DNA from: JAJAZB01 sp964244295
Lineage (GTDB): Bacteria > Bacteroidota > Bacteroidia > Cytophagales > Spirosomataceae
Direction: 5' to 3'
DNA length: 43,681 nucleotides
NCBI GenBank assembly: GCA_964244295.1
Contig: CAXTIG010000051.1
Coordinates: 1-43,681 of the forward strand
The notes beneath the pieces are model-generated. The model was not told where the DNA came from, ran no database searches, and worked only from the letters and a program-made list of their open reading frames with translations. Shown one piece after another: positions 24,672 through 33,052 of the stretch (the first letter of the stretch is position 1; each line of letters starts with the position of its first letter). The position numbers were made by a program, and so were the translations under genes.

Positions 24672-25106
24672 TCACAGCACCCGCTTTAGTTTACCGGTTT
24701 GCTCGGTTACGCTCAGGCTGCCGAGGGTACCGATGTCGGACGTGTAAATCCACTCGTCGCCCGCCAGGTTGAACTTCACGTCGGCGAACACGAAGTATGC
24801 CGCAGACCGGAACAAGAGTTCGCCCCGGTAGGTAGTTTCGTTTATGGCCTCTACGTTTTTCAGTGTCACGTCGCCCACTTTAAAGCCATACGGGTTTCCG
24901 GTGGGTACTTTGGTGTACTTCGCCGAGCGAGTAGCCGGGTCGAACTCAAATTCGAAGCCGCTATCCGTCAGGCTGGCCCAGCGGCCCTTCAGGGCATTGA
25001 GGTCGGCCAGAGGTCGGGGTTCGATTTTGGTCTTGCAGGCCGCCAGTTGGGCCAGCAGCAGCGTGAGCAGCGCGAGGCGAAAGAGGGGAGTTTGAAGAGA
25101 TTTCAT
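24672..25106 (-). CDS. Small lipoprotein, first of a tandem pair
   Basis: A 144-residue lipoprotein with signal LFRLALLTLLLAQLAAC and lipid Cys near residue 24. The mature part opens LADLNALKGRWASL and contains YGFKVGDVTLKNVEAINETTY, parallel to the next gene. No function is known; the repeated sheet-forming pattern suggests a small beta-barrel. The start at 25106 is chosen at the signal peptide; the frame is open 59 codons further, but that part lacks a credible start. It heads a probable operon with its paralogue and the Kelch protein. Confidence 0.75.
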   Translation of the reverse strand: MKSLQTPLFRLALLTLLLAQLAACKTKIEPRPLADLNALKGRWASLTDSGFEFEFDPATRSAKYTKVPTGNPYGFKVGDVTLKNVEAINETTYRGELLFRSAAYFVFADVKFNLAGDEWIYTSDIGTLGSLSVTEQTGKLKRVL

Positions 25107-25281
25107 GATTTTGAAGAAATGAAGAGAGAGGAACTGATGATGACGTAAACCTACCTCTGACCCAGGTAGCAGGATTGTAAAAACCGGCCAAATCACTCGG
25201 ACGCGCTGGGATTCTGAGTGGTTAGTCGCCGGTAGCGGGAGTTCGGTTAACACCAACGCCCTGAAAACTCGTAACGGGGTC

Positions 25282-25315
25282 AAAAAAAAGCCCGGCCCTG
25301 CGTGCAGGGTCGGGC
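25282..25315 (-). terminator. Terminator of the SnoaL-like gene at 25334
   Basis: GCCCGGCCCTGC and GCAGGGTCGGGC form a 12-bp stem with one G-T mismatch; on the minus strand it is followed by eight T residues (A run at 25282-25289). It lies 19 bp beyond the stop codon. Confidence 0.85.
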
Positions 25316-25333
25316 GAGCGGGATTTGGGGCGG

Positions 25334-25777
25334 TTAGGCACCCAACTGCTGCTGGAAACCCGCCATGTCCCAGTCGATGGTGACGGCGGTAATTTTGTCT
25401 TCTTCGTCGAAGCGGAAAATGAAAATATGGTCGGAACTAAACTTCAGGCCCTGGCTCGGAATGCCTGCGAAATCCTTCGCCTGGGTGCCGAAAATGGCGA
25501 CTTTACAAATCACCTCGCCGCCGCTTACCTCGAAGATGTCGATGGTGTTGTCCACGTCGGGGAAGGCCTCCACCACGCCGAGCCAGAAGCCCCGGCCCAT
25601 CTCGCCGAGGGTACCCTGGGGTTCGGGGCCGAGGGGTTTGAGCCAGAAGGCCCCGGCGGGGTCGCAGAGGGCGAGCATGGCGTCGATGTCGAGGTCCTGG
25701 TAGGCCGAAAAAAAGGCCAGGCAGGTGCCCTTGCGGGTCAGGTCGGTCAGGGATTCTTTTTGTTGGAGGGTTTCCAT
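25334..25777 (-). CDS. SnoaL-like/NTF2-family protein
   Basis: A 147-residue cytoplasmic protein of the NTF2/SnoaL-like fold: RKGTCLAFFSAYQDLDIDAMLALCDPAGAFWLKP at residues 16-50, MGRGFWLGVVEAFPDVDNTIDIFEVSG, and the closing strand HIFIFRFDEEDKITAVTIDWDMAGF. Such proteins include polyketide cyclases, dehydratases and ligand-binding proteins; the substrate is not predictable. Two other NTF2-like genes lie within 5 kb (20638 and 22005). It is monocistronic, with a terminator downstream and an 8-bp tandem repeat just upstream of the start. Confidence 0.78.
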   Translation of the reverse strand: METLQQKESLTDLTRKGTCLAFFSAYQDLDIDAMLALCDPAGAFWLKPLGPEPQGTLGEMGRGFWLGVVEAFPDVDNTIDIFEVSGGEVICKVAIFGTQAKDFAGIPSQGLKFSSDHIFIFRFDEEDKITAVTIDWDMAGFQQQLGA

Positions 25778-25781
25778 TTTA

Positions 25782-25821
25782 GTTTGAAAGTTTGAATGTT
25801 TGAGGGTTTGAACGGTTTGAC
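25782..25821. repeat. Five-copy 8-bp tandem repeat (GTTTGAAA-like)
   Basis: Units read GTTTGAAA, GTTTGAAT, GTTTGAGG, GTTTGAAC and GGTTTGAC with no gaps, 5 bp upstream of the SnoaL-like start codon. The rest of the 308-bp gap up to 26085 holds the palindrome at 25913-26024 and nothing else recognised. Confidence 0.75.
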
Positions 25822-25912
25822 AGAAATCAGTTGCCAGTCGTGAAAGGCTTGTGCGCGGAGCGGCTGGCAACGGCCCCGGTAGCCAATGATGGTACGCAAC
25901 ACCCGCCTACGC

Positions 25913-26024
25913 CCCGTCAGCTAAAGCAAACGGCAAGTGGTAGAAGCCCCTTCGGGGCTACCTAACCTCTGAATTTTAGCCCCGGAGGGGCTTTTACCAC
26001 TTGCCGTTTGCTTTAGCTGACGGG
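25913..26024. repeat. Palindrome with 48-bp arms (AGCTAAAGCAAACGG family)
   Basis: Arms 25913-25960 and 25977-26024 are inverted repeats with two mismatches and a 16-base spacer. Each arm contains its own small hairpin, AGCCCCTTCGGGGCT-like. The distal 23 bases recur alone at 3082-3104. Confidence 0.9.
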
Positions 26025-26085
26025 CGCGGGCCGAGGAGACAACGGCTTGGTAGCCAGGTTACTCAACTCACCCAAGCGGTTAAAC

Positions 26086-26877
26086 TCACCGCGCCTTCGC
26101 CCACACTTCCCGCAGTTTGCCTTCCCAACCTTGCTGTACGAACCGCCCGTTTTCCACCGAAACCTTGAATTTCTCGACGTTGCCTTTGCGCTTCCCGTCG
26201 GCCTGCCACGACCAAAACTCGTTGGTTTCGGTCAGCGTCGTTCCGTCGAACTGGTACCGCGCTCCGCCCGCGCCGTCGAACCGGCGCGTTTTCGGGTTGT
26301 AGTAGGCGTACACCACCATCGGGTAACTAAAAATTTTGACGACCTCGAAGTCTTGGTACTTCCCTTCGCCAAAGCGGCTCGCCCCGCCCCAGTAGCCTTC
26401 GTTCATGAACCAGACGCCTTCCAGCCCCGCGTTCTTCAGCGGTTCGGTAGCCGTGAGGCGTTCGGCCACTTCGTTGATGGGGTACTTTTTGTACTTCTCC
26501 GAATTCATCACCCCGTACTGTTCGTACTGCGTCGGCGAGATTTTGTAGTCGAAACTAAACTGGTTGCCCACGGCGGTGGAGTCCCAGGAGTAGAAGGCCA
26601 CTTTTTCGAGGTACTTGCCGTCTTTCAATTGGTAGGTGCCGCCGCAGGCTCCGTTGAAGGGTTTGCCATTGGGCCGTTTGTCGTCGTAGGAGGCCGAGAA
26701 CCAGTAGCCATCGCGGAACACCTTCACGACGGTCACGTCGCTCCGGGATTTCCACTCGGTCATGGCTCCGTACTTGTTTTTAATTTGTCGGAAAGCGCCG
26801 TTGAGTTTGCTCACCGGCTCGTCGGCCGTCAGAGCCGGCAAGGGGAGCAGCAGCAGGAAAAGGAATCGGGTGTTCAT
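26086..26877 (-). CDS. Two-lobed secreted protein of unknown function
   Basis: A 263-residue protein with a signal peptide (residues 2-18, LFLLLLPLPALTADE region). The mature part seems to hold two copies of one beta-rich domain: copy one runs from LNGAFRQIKNKYG through VTVVKVFRDGYWFSASYDDK to TYQLKDGKYLEKVAFYSWD; copy two from LEGVWFMNEGYWGG through FEVVKIFSYPMVVYAYYNP to RYQFDGTTLTETNEFWSWQ. The parallel order (VVK-x-F, then GG-x-YQ, then FWSW or FYSW) supports internal duplication. No family is recognised; a lipocalin- or fatty-acid-binding-like sheet is possible. It lies 73 bp downstream of an AraC regulator on the same strand and may be under its control. Confidence 0.7.
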   Translation of the reverse strand: MNTRFLFLLLLPLPALTADEPVSKLNGAFRQIKNKYGAMTEWKSRSDVTVVKVFRDGYWFSASYDDKRPNGKPFNGACGGTYQLKDGKYLEKVAFYSWDSTAVGNQFSFDYKISPTQYEQYGVMNSEKYKKYPINEVAERLTATEPLKNAGLEGVWFMNEGYWGGASRFGEGKYQDFEVVKIFSYPMVVYAYYNPKTRRFDGAGGARYQFDGTTLTETNEFWSWQADGKRKGNVEKFKVSVENGRFVQQGWEGKLREVWAKAR

Positions 26878-26950
26878 CGTTGAAAGGGGGATGGTTCGAT
26901 GAACAAAACTATCGGGTGGCGAGCGGGCCGGATTGTAAAAATGCGACGTT

Positions 26951-27769
26951 TTACGCCTTCAGGAAATTCCCCAGTTCCAGGTTTTGCCGAACGTACAGCG
27001 AAGGGGCTTTCCCGGTAAATTCCGTGAAGTCTTTGATGAAATGCGACTGGTCGTAGTACCCCGCCCGAAACAGCAGATCGTGCCAGTCGGGTACCTGCCA
27101 GCGTTGCGCGGCCAACTGGGCGCAGAGGTAGCCGATGCGGCGGATGCGGGCGTAGTACTTGGGGCTGATGCCCACTTTGTGCAAAAATTGCCGCTCGAAT
27201 TGCCGCCGCGAGAGGCACACCTCGTCGAGCAATTCGCCGACACTCACCACACCGAAGCGGCTGACGATCAGGTTGGCAGCGTAGTCGGTGCGGTCGGGGG
27301 TTGGAGAGATTTTCAGGAAACGCAGGTTCAGGAACTGTTCGAGCAACCCGGCCCGCTCCTCCGGCAAGCGGGCCTCAGCGAGGCGCTCGGCGAGCAAATC
27401 CGCTTCGGCACCGAGCAGGTCGCGGAGGGAAAGGCGTTCGTCCGAAAACTCGTACATCGGCAGGCCGAACAGGGAGGAAATTCCCGCCGGGCGAAACACG
27501 ATGCCCGCCATGCCGATGCGCCCGCTGAGGTCGAGCCGGTAGCTGCGGGTGGATTGGCCGCTGAGAAAAGCCGTCGGCACGGCCAGGTTGTCGTACCGTC
27601 CCGTGCTGACGCGGTAGCCCTCGCCGTAGTTGAACACCATCGATCCGAACCCGCTGGGCGGCGATTCGACCGAAAACCCGCCACTTCCCAGCGCCGGACT
27701 TTCCCACACGAAGTAGCACTCCACGAAAGGGCGCAGGTGCGGGGCGGGCGGGAATTTTCGGTAGAGCAT
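26951..27769 (-). CDS. AraC-family transcriptional regulator
   Basis: A 272-residue regulator, paralogous to the one at 21015-21914. The sensor half opens KFPPAPHLRPFVECYFVWESP and includes FLSGQSTRSYRLDLSGRIGMAGIVFRP. The DNA-binding half carries SVGELLDEVCLSRRQFERQFLHKVG and LLFRAGYYDQSHFIKDFTEFTG, the two helix-turn-helix units. The start at 27769 (MLYRKFPPAP) matches its paralogue in length; the 28 codons open upstream are not conserved there. The neighbouring two-lobed secreted protein is the likely target. The ligand is unknown. Confidence 0.9.
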   Translation of the reverse strand: MLYRKFPPAPHLRPFVECYFVWESPALGSGGFSVESPPSGFGSMVFNYGEGYRVSTGRYDNLAVPTAFLSGQSTRSYRLDLSGRIGMAGIVFRPAGISSLFGLPMYEFSDERLSLRDLLGAEADLLAERLAEARLPEERAGLLEQFLNLRFLKISPTPDRTDYAANLIVSRFGVVSVGELLDEVCLSRRQFERQFLHKVGISPKYYARIRRIGYLCAQLAAQRWQVPDWHDLLFRAGYYDQSHFIKDFTEFTGKAPSLYVRQNLELGNFLKA

Positions 27770-27863
27770 GGAAGTGCAGGAATTGCGAGGCAAAAAATAC
27801 TTCTTTTCGCAGAATTCTACTTCCAGAGGCCCTAAAATCTGAGCGAACGGCAACCCACCTGCT

Positions 27864-28763
27864 TCAGGCCGGCGGTGAGCCGGGCGGCATCAGCACCCGC
27901 AGCAAACCCGGCTGCACCACGGCGCTGAGTTGCGAGATTTTCCCCCGGTATTCCCCGTCCACCTGAAACGAAACCCGGTGCTTGGTTTCCATGCGCACTT
28001 CGGTGGTGTGAAAAATCTCGGTCTTGGCCGGGTCGAAGGGCTGGAACCGCCAGAACATTTTCAGAAATTCCAGCAACGAAAGCTGCCGCAGCACCACCAC
28101 CTCGAAGCGCCCGTCGCTCAAATCGCCATCGGGGTTGATGGTCGCGCCGGTGCCGTACACGCGGGCGTTCGCCAGCACCACCATGAAAGCGTCGCGCTCC
28201 ACCACCCGCTCGTCGACCCTGATGCGCACCCGCATGGGCCGCCGCCGCACCAGCACCCGAAACGCCGCCCGGGCGTAGCCAAATTTCCCCTTCCAGTGGT
28301 TGTCCAGGGCGTGTTTCACGAGTTGGGCGTTGAGTCCGATGTCGCTCAGGTGCAGGCAGAGGTCGTGGTCGTTGATCAGAATCGTGTCGATGGGCGTGAT
28401 TTTGCCCTCGGTCAGCACGGCGAGGGCTTCGGCGGGCGTGGACGAAATGCCCAGTTCGCGGGCCATGCCGTTGGCCGACCCGGCGGGCAATACGCCCATG
28501 GGCAGGTCGGTTTCCAGGGCCGCTTCGGCCACGAGTTTCACCGTCCCATCGCCGCCCACGGCCACGAGGCGGTCGGGCTTTTGTTCTCCGATTCGCGCCC
28601 GCAGGGTTTCTTCGTCGTTTTCCCCGGTCAGCGTGAGCAGGTCGGCGGTGTGCGGGGTTTTTTCGAAAAAAGCCTTGATTTCGGTTTCCCAATCCGACTT
28701 GTCGGTGCCGCCCGACACGGGATTGATGGCGAACAAAAAGCGCAGCGCCGGATTTTGAGGCAT
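27864..28763 (-). CDS. Diacylglycerol/lipid kinase family protein
   Basis: A 299-residue protein of the DAGK-catalytic (YegS/DgkB/BmrU) superfamily that phosphorylates a lipid alcohol with ATP. The nucleotide-binding motif VAVGGDGTVKLVAEA is near residues 67-81, followed by MGVLPAGSANGMARELGI, both characteristic. The C-terminal part, FHTTEVRMETKHRVSFQVDGE, supplies the acidic residues of the YegS fold. There is no transmembrane segment, so it works at the membrane surface. It diverges from an App1-like phosphatidate phosphatase gene that could catalyse the opposite step. Confidence 0.9.
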   Translation of the reverse strand: MPQNPALRFLFAINPVSGGTDKSDWETEIKAFFEKTPHTADLLTLTGENDEETLRARIGEQKPDRLVAVGGDGTVKLVAEAALETDLPMGVLPAGSANGMARELGISSTPAEALAVLTEGKITPIDTILINDHDLCLHLSDIGLNAQLVKHALDNHWKGKFGYARAAFRVLVRRRPMRVRIRVDERVVERDAFMVVLANARVYGTGATINPDGDLSDGRFEVVVLRQLSLLEFLKMFWRFQPFDPAKTEIFHTTEVRMETKHRVSFQVDGEYRGKISQLSAVVQPGLLRVLMPPGSPPA

Positions 28764-28823
28764 GGTTGGTGCGGGTTGCGGAATTGGGTAGTGGAAAAAA
28801 TGAGTTTACCCGATGGGCTTACC

Positions 28824-28877
28824 CAGGCGGTCACGCTGAGCGGAACGGTCCGCCGCTGCGGTCAGCGTGACCGCCTG
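28824..28877. repeat. Palindrome between the lipid kinase and App1-like genes
   Basis: CAGGCGGTCACGCTGA (28824-28839) and its exact complement (28862-28877) enclose a smaller hairpin GCGGA/TCCGC. The GTCACGCTGAGCGG text links it to the palindrome at 40862-40950. It lies in the 233-bp divergent promoter region. Confidence 0.8.
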
Positions 28878-28996
28878 CTTATCCGGAAATTCCATTCGGG
28901 GAACGGCATTTTTGGGATCGTCTAACAAAAGCGTTCCCAAAATGTAATTCCCCAGGCTGCAACTCCAATTCGCAGCGCGTCCCAACCTCAGCCCCC

Positions 28997-29998
28997 ATGA
29001 AAAAGCTGTTTACCTGGTTGCACATTTCCAACGCGCCTACGCTGAAATTGTACCGGGGTTTCGGCAGTCCCACGCGGGTGGTGGTGCAGGGGCATGCGCT
29101 CCGGCGCAGTGCCCTGCCGCGCGCGCGCTACCGGCAAAACGTGTTCATCAACACCTTCGCCCTGTTGCGGTTGTTTCTGGTAAACCCCCTGCCCGATGCC
29201 CCCGTGCGGGTGCGGCTGGGCGACCAAACCGCCGACACCCGCACCGACGCCGACGGCTTTTTCCGCCTTGAACTCGACCTGCCCGCGCCGCTTCCCTCGG
29301 GCTGGCACCCCGTCGAGGCCGATTTGCTCAGCTCCGGCGGGGTGGTGATGGACACGGGTCAGAACGAAATCCACGTTCCCTACGAAACCCCCTACTCCTT
29401 CATTTCTGACATTGACGACACCTTTCTGATTTCGCATTCCACCTCGCTTGGGAAAAGACTCTACGCCTTGCTAACCCAAAACGCCCACAGCCGCAACCCC
29501 TTCGAGGGCGTGGTGGAACACTACCGCGCCCTAGCCCACGCCAACGTGGCCGACGAGCGCCAGCCCAACGCCTTTTTTTACGTGTCGAGCAGCGAGTGGA
29601 ATCTTTATGACTACATCCGTGAGTTTTCGGATAAAAACGGCCTGCCCCAGGGCGTGTACCTGCTGGCGCAGTTGAAGCGGCTGGGGCAATTACTGAAAAC
29701 CGGCCAGGGCAAACACGCCACCAAATTCGACCGCATCGTGCGCATCATCGAAGCCTGTCCCGGCCAGCAATTCGGCCTGTTGGGCGACGATTCGCAGGAA
29801 GACCCGGTCATTTACGCCTCGGTGGTGCGGCACTTTCCGGGCCGGATTCGGGTGGTGTACATCCGGCAAGTGGCCCCCCGCAACCGGGGCAAAGCCGAAA
29901 CCGCCCTGCTCGAAATGGCCCGCTCCGGCGTGACCACCTGCTACTTCGCCCACAGCGCCGAGGCGCTGGAGCATTCGCGGGCGATTGGGTTGGGGTAG
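28997..29998 (+). CDS. App1-like phosphatidate phosphatase (DUF2183)
   Basis: A 333-residue protein of the App1/DUF2183 family, HAD-like enzymes that remove phosphate from phosphatidate in fungi. The N-terminal 130 residues form a beta domain (RVRLGDQTADTRTDADGFFRLEL). The catalytic motif SDIDDTFLIS (DxDxT) is near residues 137-146; FYVSSSEWNLYDYIREF and FGLLGDDSQEDPVIY provide the second and third HAD motifs. It likely converts phosphatidate to diacylglycerol, or acts on a related phospholipid. It is divergent from the lipid kinase, giving an opposed kinase/phosphatase pair. Confidence 0.88.
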   Translation: MKKLFTWLHISNAPTLKLYRGFGSPTRVVVQGHALRRSALPRARYRQNVFINTFALLRLFLVNPLPDAPVRVRLGDQTADTRTDADGFFRLELDLPAPLPSGWHPVEADLLSSGGVVMDTGQNEIHVPYETPYSFISDIDDTFLISHSTSLGKRLYALLTQNAHSRNPFEGVVEHYRALAHANVADERQPNAFFYVSSSEWNLYDYIREFSDKNGLPQGVYLLAQLKRLGQLLKTGQGKHATKFDRIVRIIEACPGQQFGLLGDDSQEDPVIYASVVRHFPGRIRVVYIRQVAPRNRGKAETALLEMARSGVTTCYFAHSAEALEHSRAIGLG

Positions 29999-30016
29999 GC
30001 AATTTTCTTGAAGATA

Positions 30017-30067
30017 ACCCGTCCGGCTGTCATCCTTCGCTGCGCGCTGGATGACAGCCGGACGGGT
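30017..30067. repeat. 19-bp-arm palindrome after the App1-like gene
   Basis: Perfect arms 30017-30035 and 30049-30067 around a 13-base loop containing TTCGCTGCGCGC; the GGCTGTCATCC text places it in the GTCAT family. It starts 18 bp past the stop codon and may act as a transcript end, though no clear T run follows. Confidence 0.8.
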
Positions 30068-30144
30068 CAAGCCTCCACCAGCGTCGTGGATTTACTGGCT
30101 TATGAAAACGCCGTTCCGTGCATCTTTGCAGGAAAAATTTTTCT

Positions 30145-31158
30145 ATGCCCCTCCAAACCGCCCTCATCGGCTTCGGCCTCTCCGGCCGCTACCTCCAGGC
30201 TCCCTTCCTCGTCGCCAACCCAAAGTTTCACCTCAAAACCGTCGTCACCTCCGGCTCCCACACGCCGAAGGAAATTTACGATTGGGTGCAGGTTGCCCAC
30301 GACTACGAGGCCGTGCTGGCCGACCCCGAAATCGACCTCGTCTGCATCACCACGCCCAACGAAACCCACTTCGACTACGCCCGGCGGGCGCTGCGGGCCG
30401 GGAAACACGTGCTCGTGGAAAAGCCCCTCACCGCCACCGCGACCGAAGCCGAGGAGTTAATTGCGCTGGCGAAAGCCCAAAACCGGGTGTTGAGCGTGTA
30501 CCAGAACCGCCGCTTCGACGGGGATTTTTTAACGGTAAAAAAAGTGCTCGACAACGGCTGGCTCGGCGACTTGCTCCACTACGAAGCGCACTTCGACCGC
30601 TACAAACCCATCCTCAACCCCAAACCCTGGAAAGAAACCCCCGGCCCCGGCAGCGGCATCCTCTACGACCTCGGCGCTCACCTCCTCGACCAGGCCCTCA
30701 CGCTGTTCGGCCCGCCGCAGGGCGTCGAAGGCGAAGTATTCACCCAGCGCGAAGGCAGTAACATCGACGATGCCTTCGACCTCCGTCTCGGCTACGGAAA
30801 ACTCTCCGTCCGCCTGCGGGCCAGCCTGCTCGTGCGCGAGCCGGGGCCGCGCTATGTGCTGCACGGCACAAAAGGCTCGTTTCTCAAACCCGGCCTCGAC
30901 CCGCAGGAAGACCACCTGAAGGCGGGCTTACTGCCCGGCCAACCCGGTTTCGGCGTGGAGCCGGAAAGCCAGCACGGCCTGCTGCACACCGACCTGAACG
31001 GCGTGACGTTTCGCGGTACGCTCCACACCGAAGCCGGAAACTGGGGGCTGTTGTTTGAAAACCTCTACGCCACCATCGCCGAAGGTGCCCCGCTGGCCGT
31101 GCGGCCCGAACAGGTGCTGGAACAGATTCGGATTTTGGAGAAGGTGAGGGGAATTTAA
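30145..31158 (+). CDS. Gfo/Idh/MocA-family NAD(P)-dependent oxidoreductase
   Basis: A 337-residue dehydrogenase. The Rossmann start TALIGFGLSGRYLQAPFL (residues 5-22), the DLVCITTPNETHFDYARRAL strand and the family signature GKHVLVEKPLTATATEAEEL near residues 90-110 (with the catalytic Lys of EKP) are clear. The C-terminal half carries GSGILYDLGAHLLDQAL, the substrate-side motif. It probably oxidises a sugar or sugar derivative, like YhhX/YvaA-type members; the substrate is unknown. The start at 30145 opens the Rossmann fold; CATCTTTG at 30121-30128 may be its -7 box. The gene ends before a palindrome and a strong terminator. Confidence 0.92.
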   Translation: MPLQTALIGFGLSGRYLQAPFLVANPKFHLKTVVTSGSHTPKEIYDWVQVAHDYEAVLADPEIDLVCITTPNETHFDYARRALRAGKHVLVEKPLTATATEAEELIALAKAQNRVLSVYQNRRFDGDFLTVKKVLDNGWLGDLLHYEAHFDRYKPILNPKPWKETPGPGSGILYDLGAHLLDQALTLFGPPQGVEGEVFTQREGSNIDDAFDLRLGYGKLSVRLRASLLVREPGPRYVLHGTKGSFLKPGLDPQEDHLKAGLLPGQPGFGVEPESQHGLLHTDLNGVTFRGTLHTEAGNWGLLFENLYATIAEGAPLAVRPEQVLEQIRILEKVRGI

Positions 31159-31180
31159 AGTAATACCTCTGGGTAGTACA

Positions 31181-31312
31181 CGATTCCCCTCCTTGATAAA
31201 GGAGGGGTGGCCTTTAGGCCGGGGTGGTTCGGCGGCGGGTGGGAATACTTGACTGGCAACCCGACCACCCCGCCCCTACGGGGCACCCCTCCTTTGTCAA
31301 GGAGGGGAGTCG
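31181..31312. repeat. Palindrome of the CTCCTTGATAAAGGAG family
   Basis: Arms of about 50 bp (31181-31230 and 31261-31312) are inverted repeats with some mismatches, each starting with a nested CCCTCCTTGATAAAGGAGGG-type hairpin. The same family lies inside the TolC-like gene at 11301-11499, which makes this the intergenic reference copy. Confidence 0.88.
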
Positions 31313-31319
31313 TACCCAT

Positions 31320-31358
31320 CCCCGCGAGCGTTTTAAAACGCTCGCGGGGTTCTTTTTT
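31320..31358 (+). terminator. Terminator after the Gfo/Idh/MocA gene
   Basis: A perfect 30-bp palindrome, CCCCGCGAGCGTTTT and its complement, is followed by TTCTTTTTT. The stem is GC-rich at the base and AT at the tip, a good intrinsic terminator for the plus strand. Confidence 0.88.
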
Positions 31359-31362
31359 CCGT

Positions 31363-31370
31363 TAGTTTTG
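31363..31370 (+). promoter_or_regulatory. Possible -7 box of the acyl-CoA synthetase gene
   Basis: TAGTTTTG fits TAnnTTTG and ends 20 bp before the start codon, right after the upstream terminator. No clear TTTG is found at the -33 position. Confidence 0.4.
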
Positions 31371-31390
31371 ACGAAACCTCCGAACCTCCG

Positions 31391-33040
31391 ATGAACCTCA
31401 AAAAAATCCCCCCGGCCCCCAGCGCCTTCGCCTACCCGCTGCTCATCAAAAGCCTGCTCAGTTATTCGACGCAGCTCGAACCGGAGCGTGAAATCGTGTA
31501 CCGTGACCGAATGCGGTACAATTATTTCGAGTTGAAAAAGCGCGTGGCGCGGCTGGCGAATGTTTTTAAAAATCTGGGTTTGACCGGCGGAGAAACCATT
31601 GCCGTGATGGATTACGACAGCCACCGCTACCTCGAAAGTTTTTTCGCCATTCCGATGACCGGCCACGTGATTCACACCATCAACTGGCGGCTGTCCCCGG
31701 CGCAGATTCTCTACACCATCAACCACGCCGAAGACGTGGTCATCCTCGCCCACGCCGACTTCGTGCCGCTGCTCAGTCAGTTGGCCCCGCAATTCACGAC
31801 CGTCCGCCAAATTATCGTCGCCACCGAAGACGCCCCGATGCCTGAAACGAGCCTGAACGTGGCGGGGGAGTACGAGGAATTGCTATCGGCGGCTTCGCCG
31901 GAATACGCGTTTGAAGACTTCGATGAAGACGCCGTGGCGACCACGTTTTACACCACCGGCACCACCGGCAACCCGAAGGGCGTCTTTTTCACCCACCGGC
32001 AAATCGTGCTGCACACGCTGGGCGTGGCGATCAATTTTTCCACCACCGCCGCCACCTGCCGCTTCAACAACAGGGACGTGTACATGCCGCTCACGCCGTT
32101 TTTCCACGTTCACGCCTGGGGCTTTCCGTTTCTGGCGACGATGCTGGGGATGAAACAGGTGTACGTCGGAAAATTCGAGCCGGAAACGACGCTCAAGCTT
32201 TTTCTCACCCACCGACCTACTTTTTCGCACTGCGTCCCCACGATTTTGCAACTCTTCGTGAGCCATCCCGCCACGCAGGCGGTGGATTTGTCGGGCTGGA
32301 AAGTCATCATCGGCGGATCGGCCTTGCCGAAGGCGCTGGCAAAGGCCGCCCTGCAACGCGGCGTGGACGTGGTGACGGGCTACGGAATGTCGGAAACCTG
32401 TCCCTTCCTCTCGACGGTGTACCTGCCCCTGACCGAGCGCGACACGCTCGACCTCGACGCACAGGTAGCCGCCCGCACCCGCACGGGTACGGCAGCGGTG
32501 CTGGTCGAAATTCGGGTGGTGGACGAAGCCGGCAACGACGTACCCACCGACGACGAAACGATGGGCGAAATCATCGTCCGCGCTCCCTGGCTCACGCAGG
32601 GCTATTTCAAGGAACCCGAAAAGTCCGAAGAACTCTGGCGCGGCGGCTGGCTCCACACCGGCGATGTAGCGACGATGGATTCCCGCCGCCGCCTGAAAAT
32701 CGCCGACCGCATCAAGGACGTGATCAAAACCGGCGGCGAGTGGGTCTCCTCGATTGAGTTGGAAGGCCTCATCGGCCTGCACCCCGCCGTGGCCGAAGTG
32801 GCCGTCGTCGGCATTCCCGACGTCAAGTGGGGCGAACGCCCCCACGCCAGCGTCGCCCTCAAGCCCGGCCAGACCGCCAGCGCCGATGAGCTTCGCGCCC
32901 ACCTCCAGCCCTACGTCGAGCGGGGCGACATCAGCAAGTGGGTCGTGCCCGAAACCATTGCGTTTGTGGAAGCAATTCCGAAAACGTCAGTGGGGAAGAT
33001 GGACAAGAAAGTGATTCGGGCGGGCTTGCAGCCGGGATAG
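31391..33040 (+). CDS. Acyl-CoA synthetase (AMP-forming)
   Basis: A 549-residue member of the ANL superfamily that activates a fatty or other carboxylic acid with ATP and CoA. Motifs in order: TTFYTTGTTGNPKGVFFTHR (P-loop, about residues 180-199), PLTPFFHVHAWGFPF, GYGMSETCPF (A5), GGWLHTGDVATMD (A7), RIKDVIKTGGEWVSS (A8) and the C-terminal KTSVGKMDKK with the adenylation Lys. The layout resembles medium/long-chain acyl-CoA and DmdB-like methylmercaptopropionate ligases. It has its own likely promoter and is followed by a hairpin and a YhhN-type gene. Confidence 0.93.
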   Translation: MNLKKIPPAPSAFAYPLLIKSLLSYSTQLEPEREIVYRDRMRYNYFELKKRVARLANVFKNLGLTGGETIAVMDYDSHRYLESFFAIPMTGHVIHTINWRLSPAQILYTINHAEDVVILAHADFVPLLSQLAPQFTTVRQIIVATEDAPMPETSLNVAGEYEELLSAASPEYAFEDFDEDAVATTFYTTGTTGNPKGVFFTHRQIVLHTLGVAINFSTTAATCRFNNRDVYMPLTPFFHVHAWGFPFLATMLGMKQVYVGKFEPETTLKLFLTHRPTFSHCVPTILQLFVSHPATQAVDLSGWKVIIGGSALPKALAKAALQRGVDVVTGYGMSETCPFLSTVYLPLTERDTLDLDAQVAARTRTGTAAVLVEIRVVDEAGNDVPTDDETMGEIIVRAPWLTQGYFKEPEKSEELWRGGWLHTGDVATMDSRRRLKIADRIKDVIKTGGEWVSSIELEGLIGLHPAVAEVAVVGIPDVKWGERPHASVALKPGQTASADELRAHLQPYVERGDISKWVVPETIAFVEAIPKTSVGKMDKKVIRAGLQPG

Positions 33041-33052
33041 CGTTGGTTTCCT

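Noticed and set aside
31181..31358. The palindrome and terminator as a riboswitch for the acyl-CoA synthetase gene
   Set aside because: The palindrome is a dispersed repeat and the terminator is followed by a separate -7 box, so it belongs to the upstream transcript.
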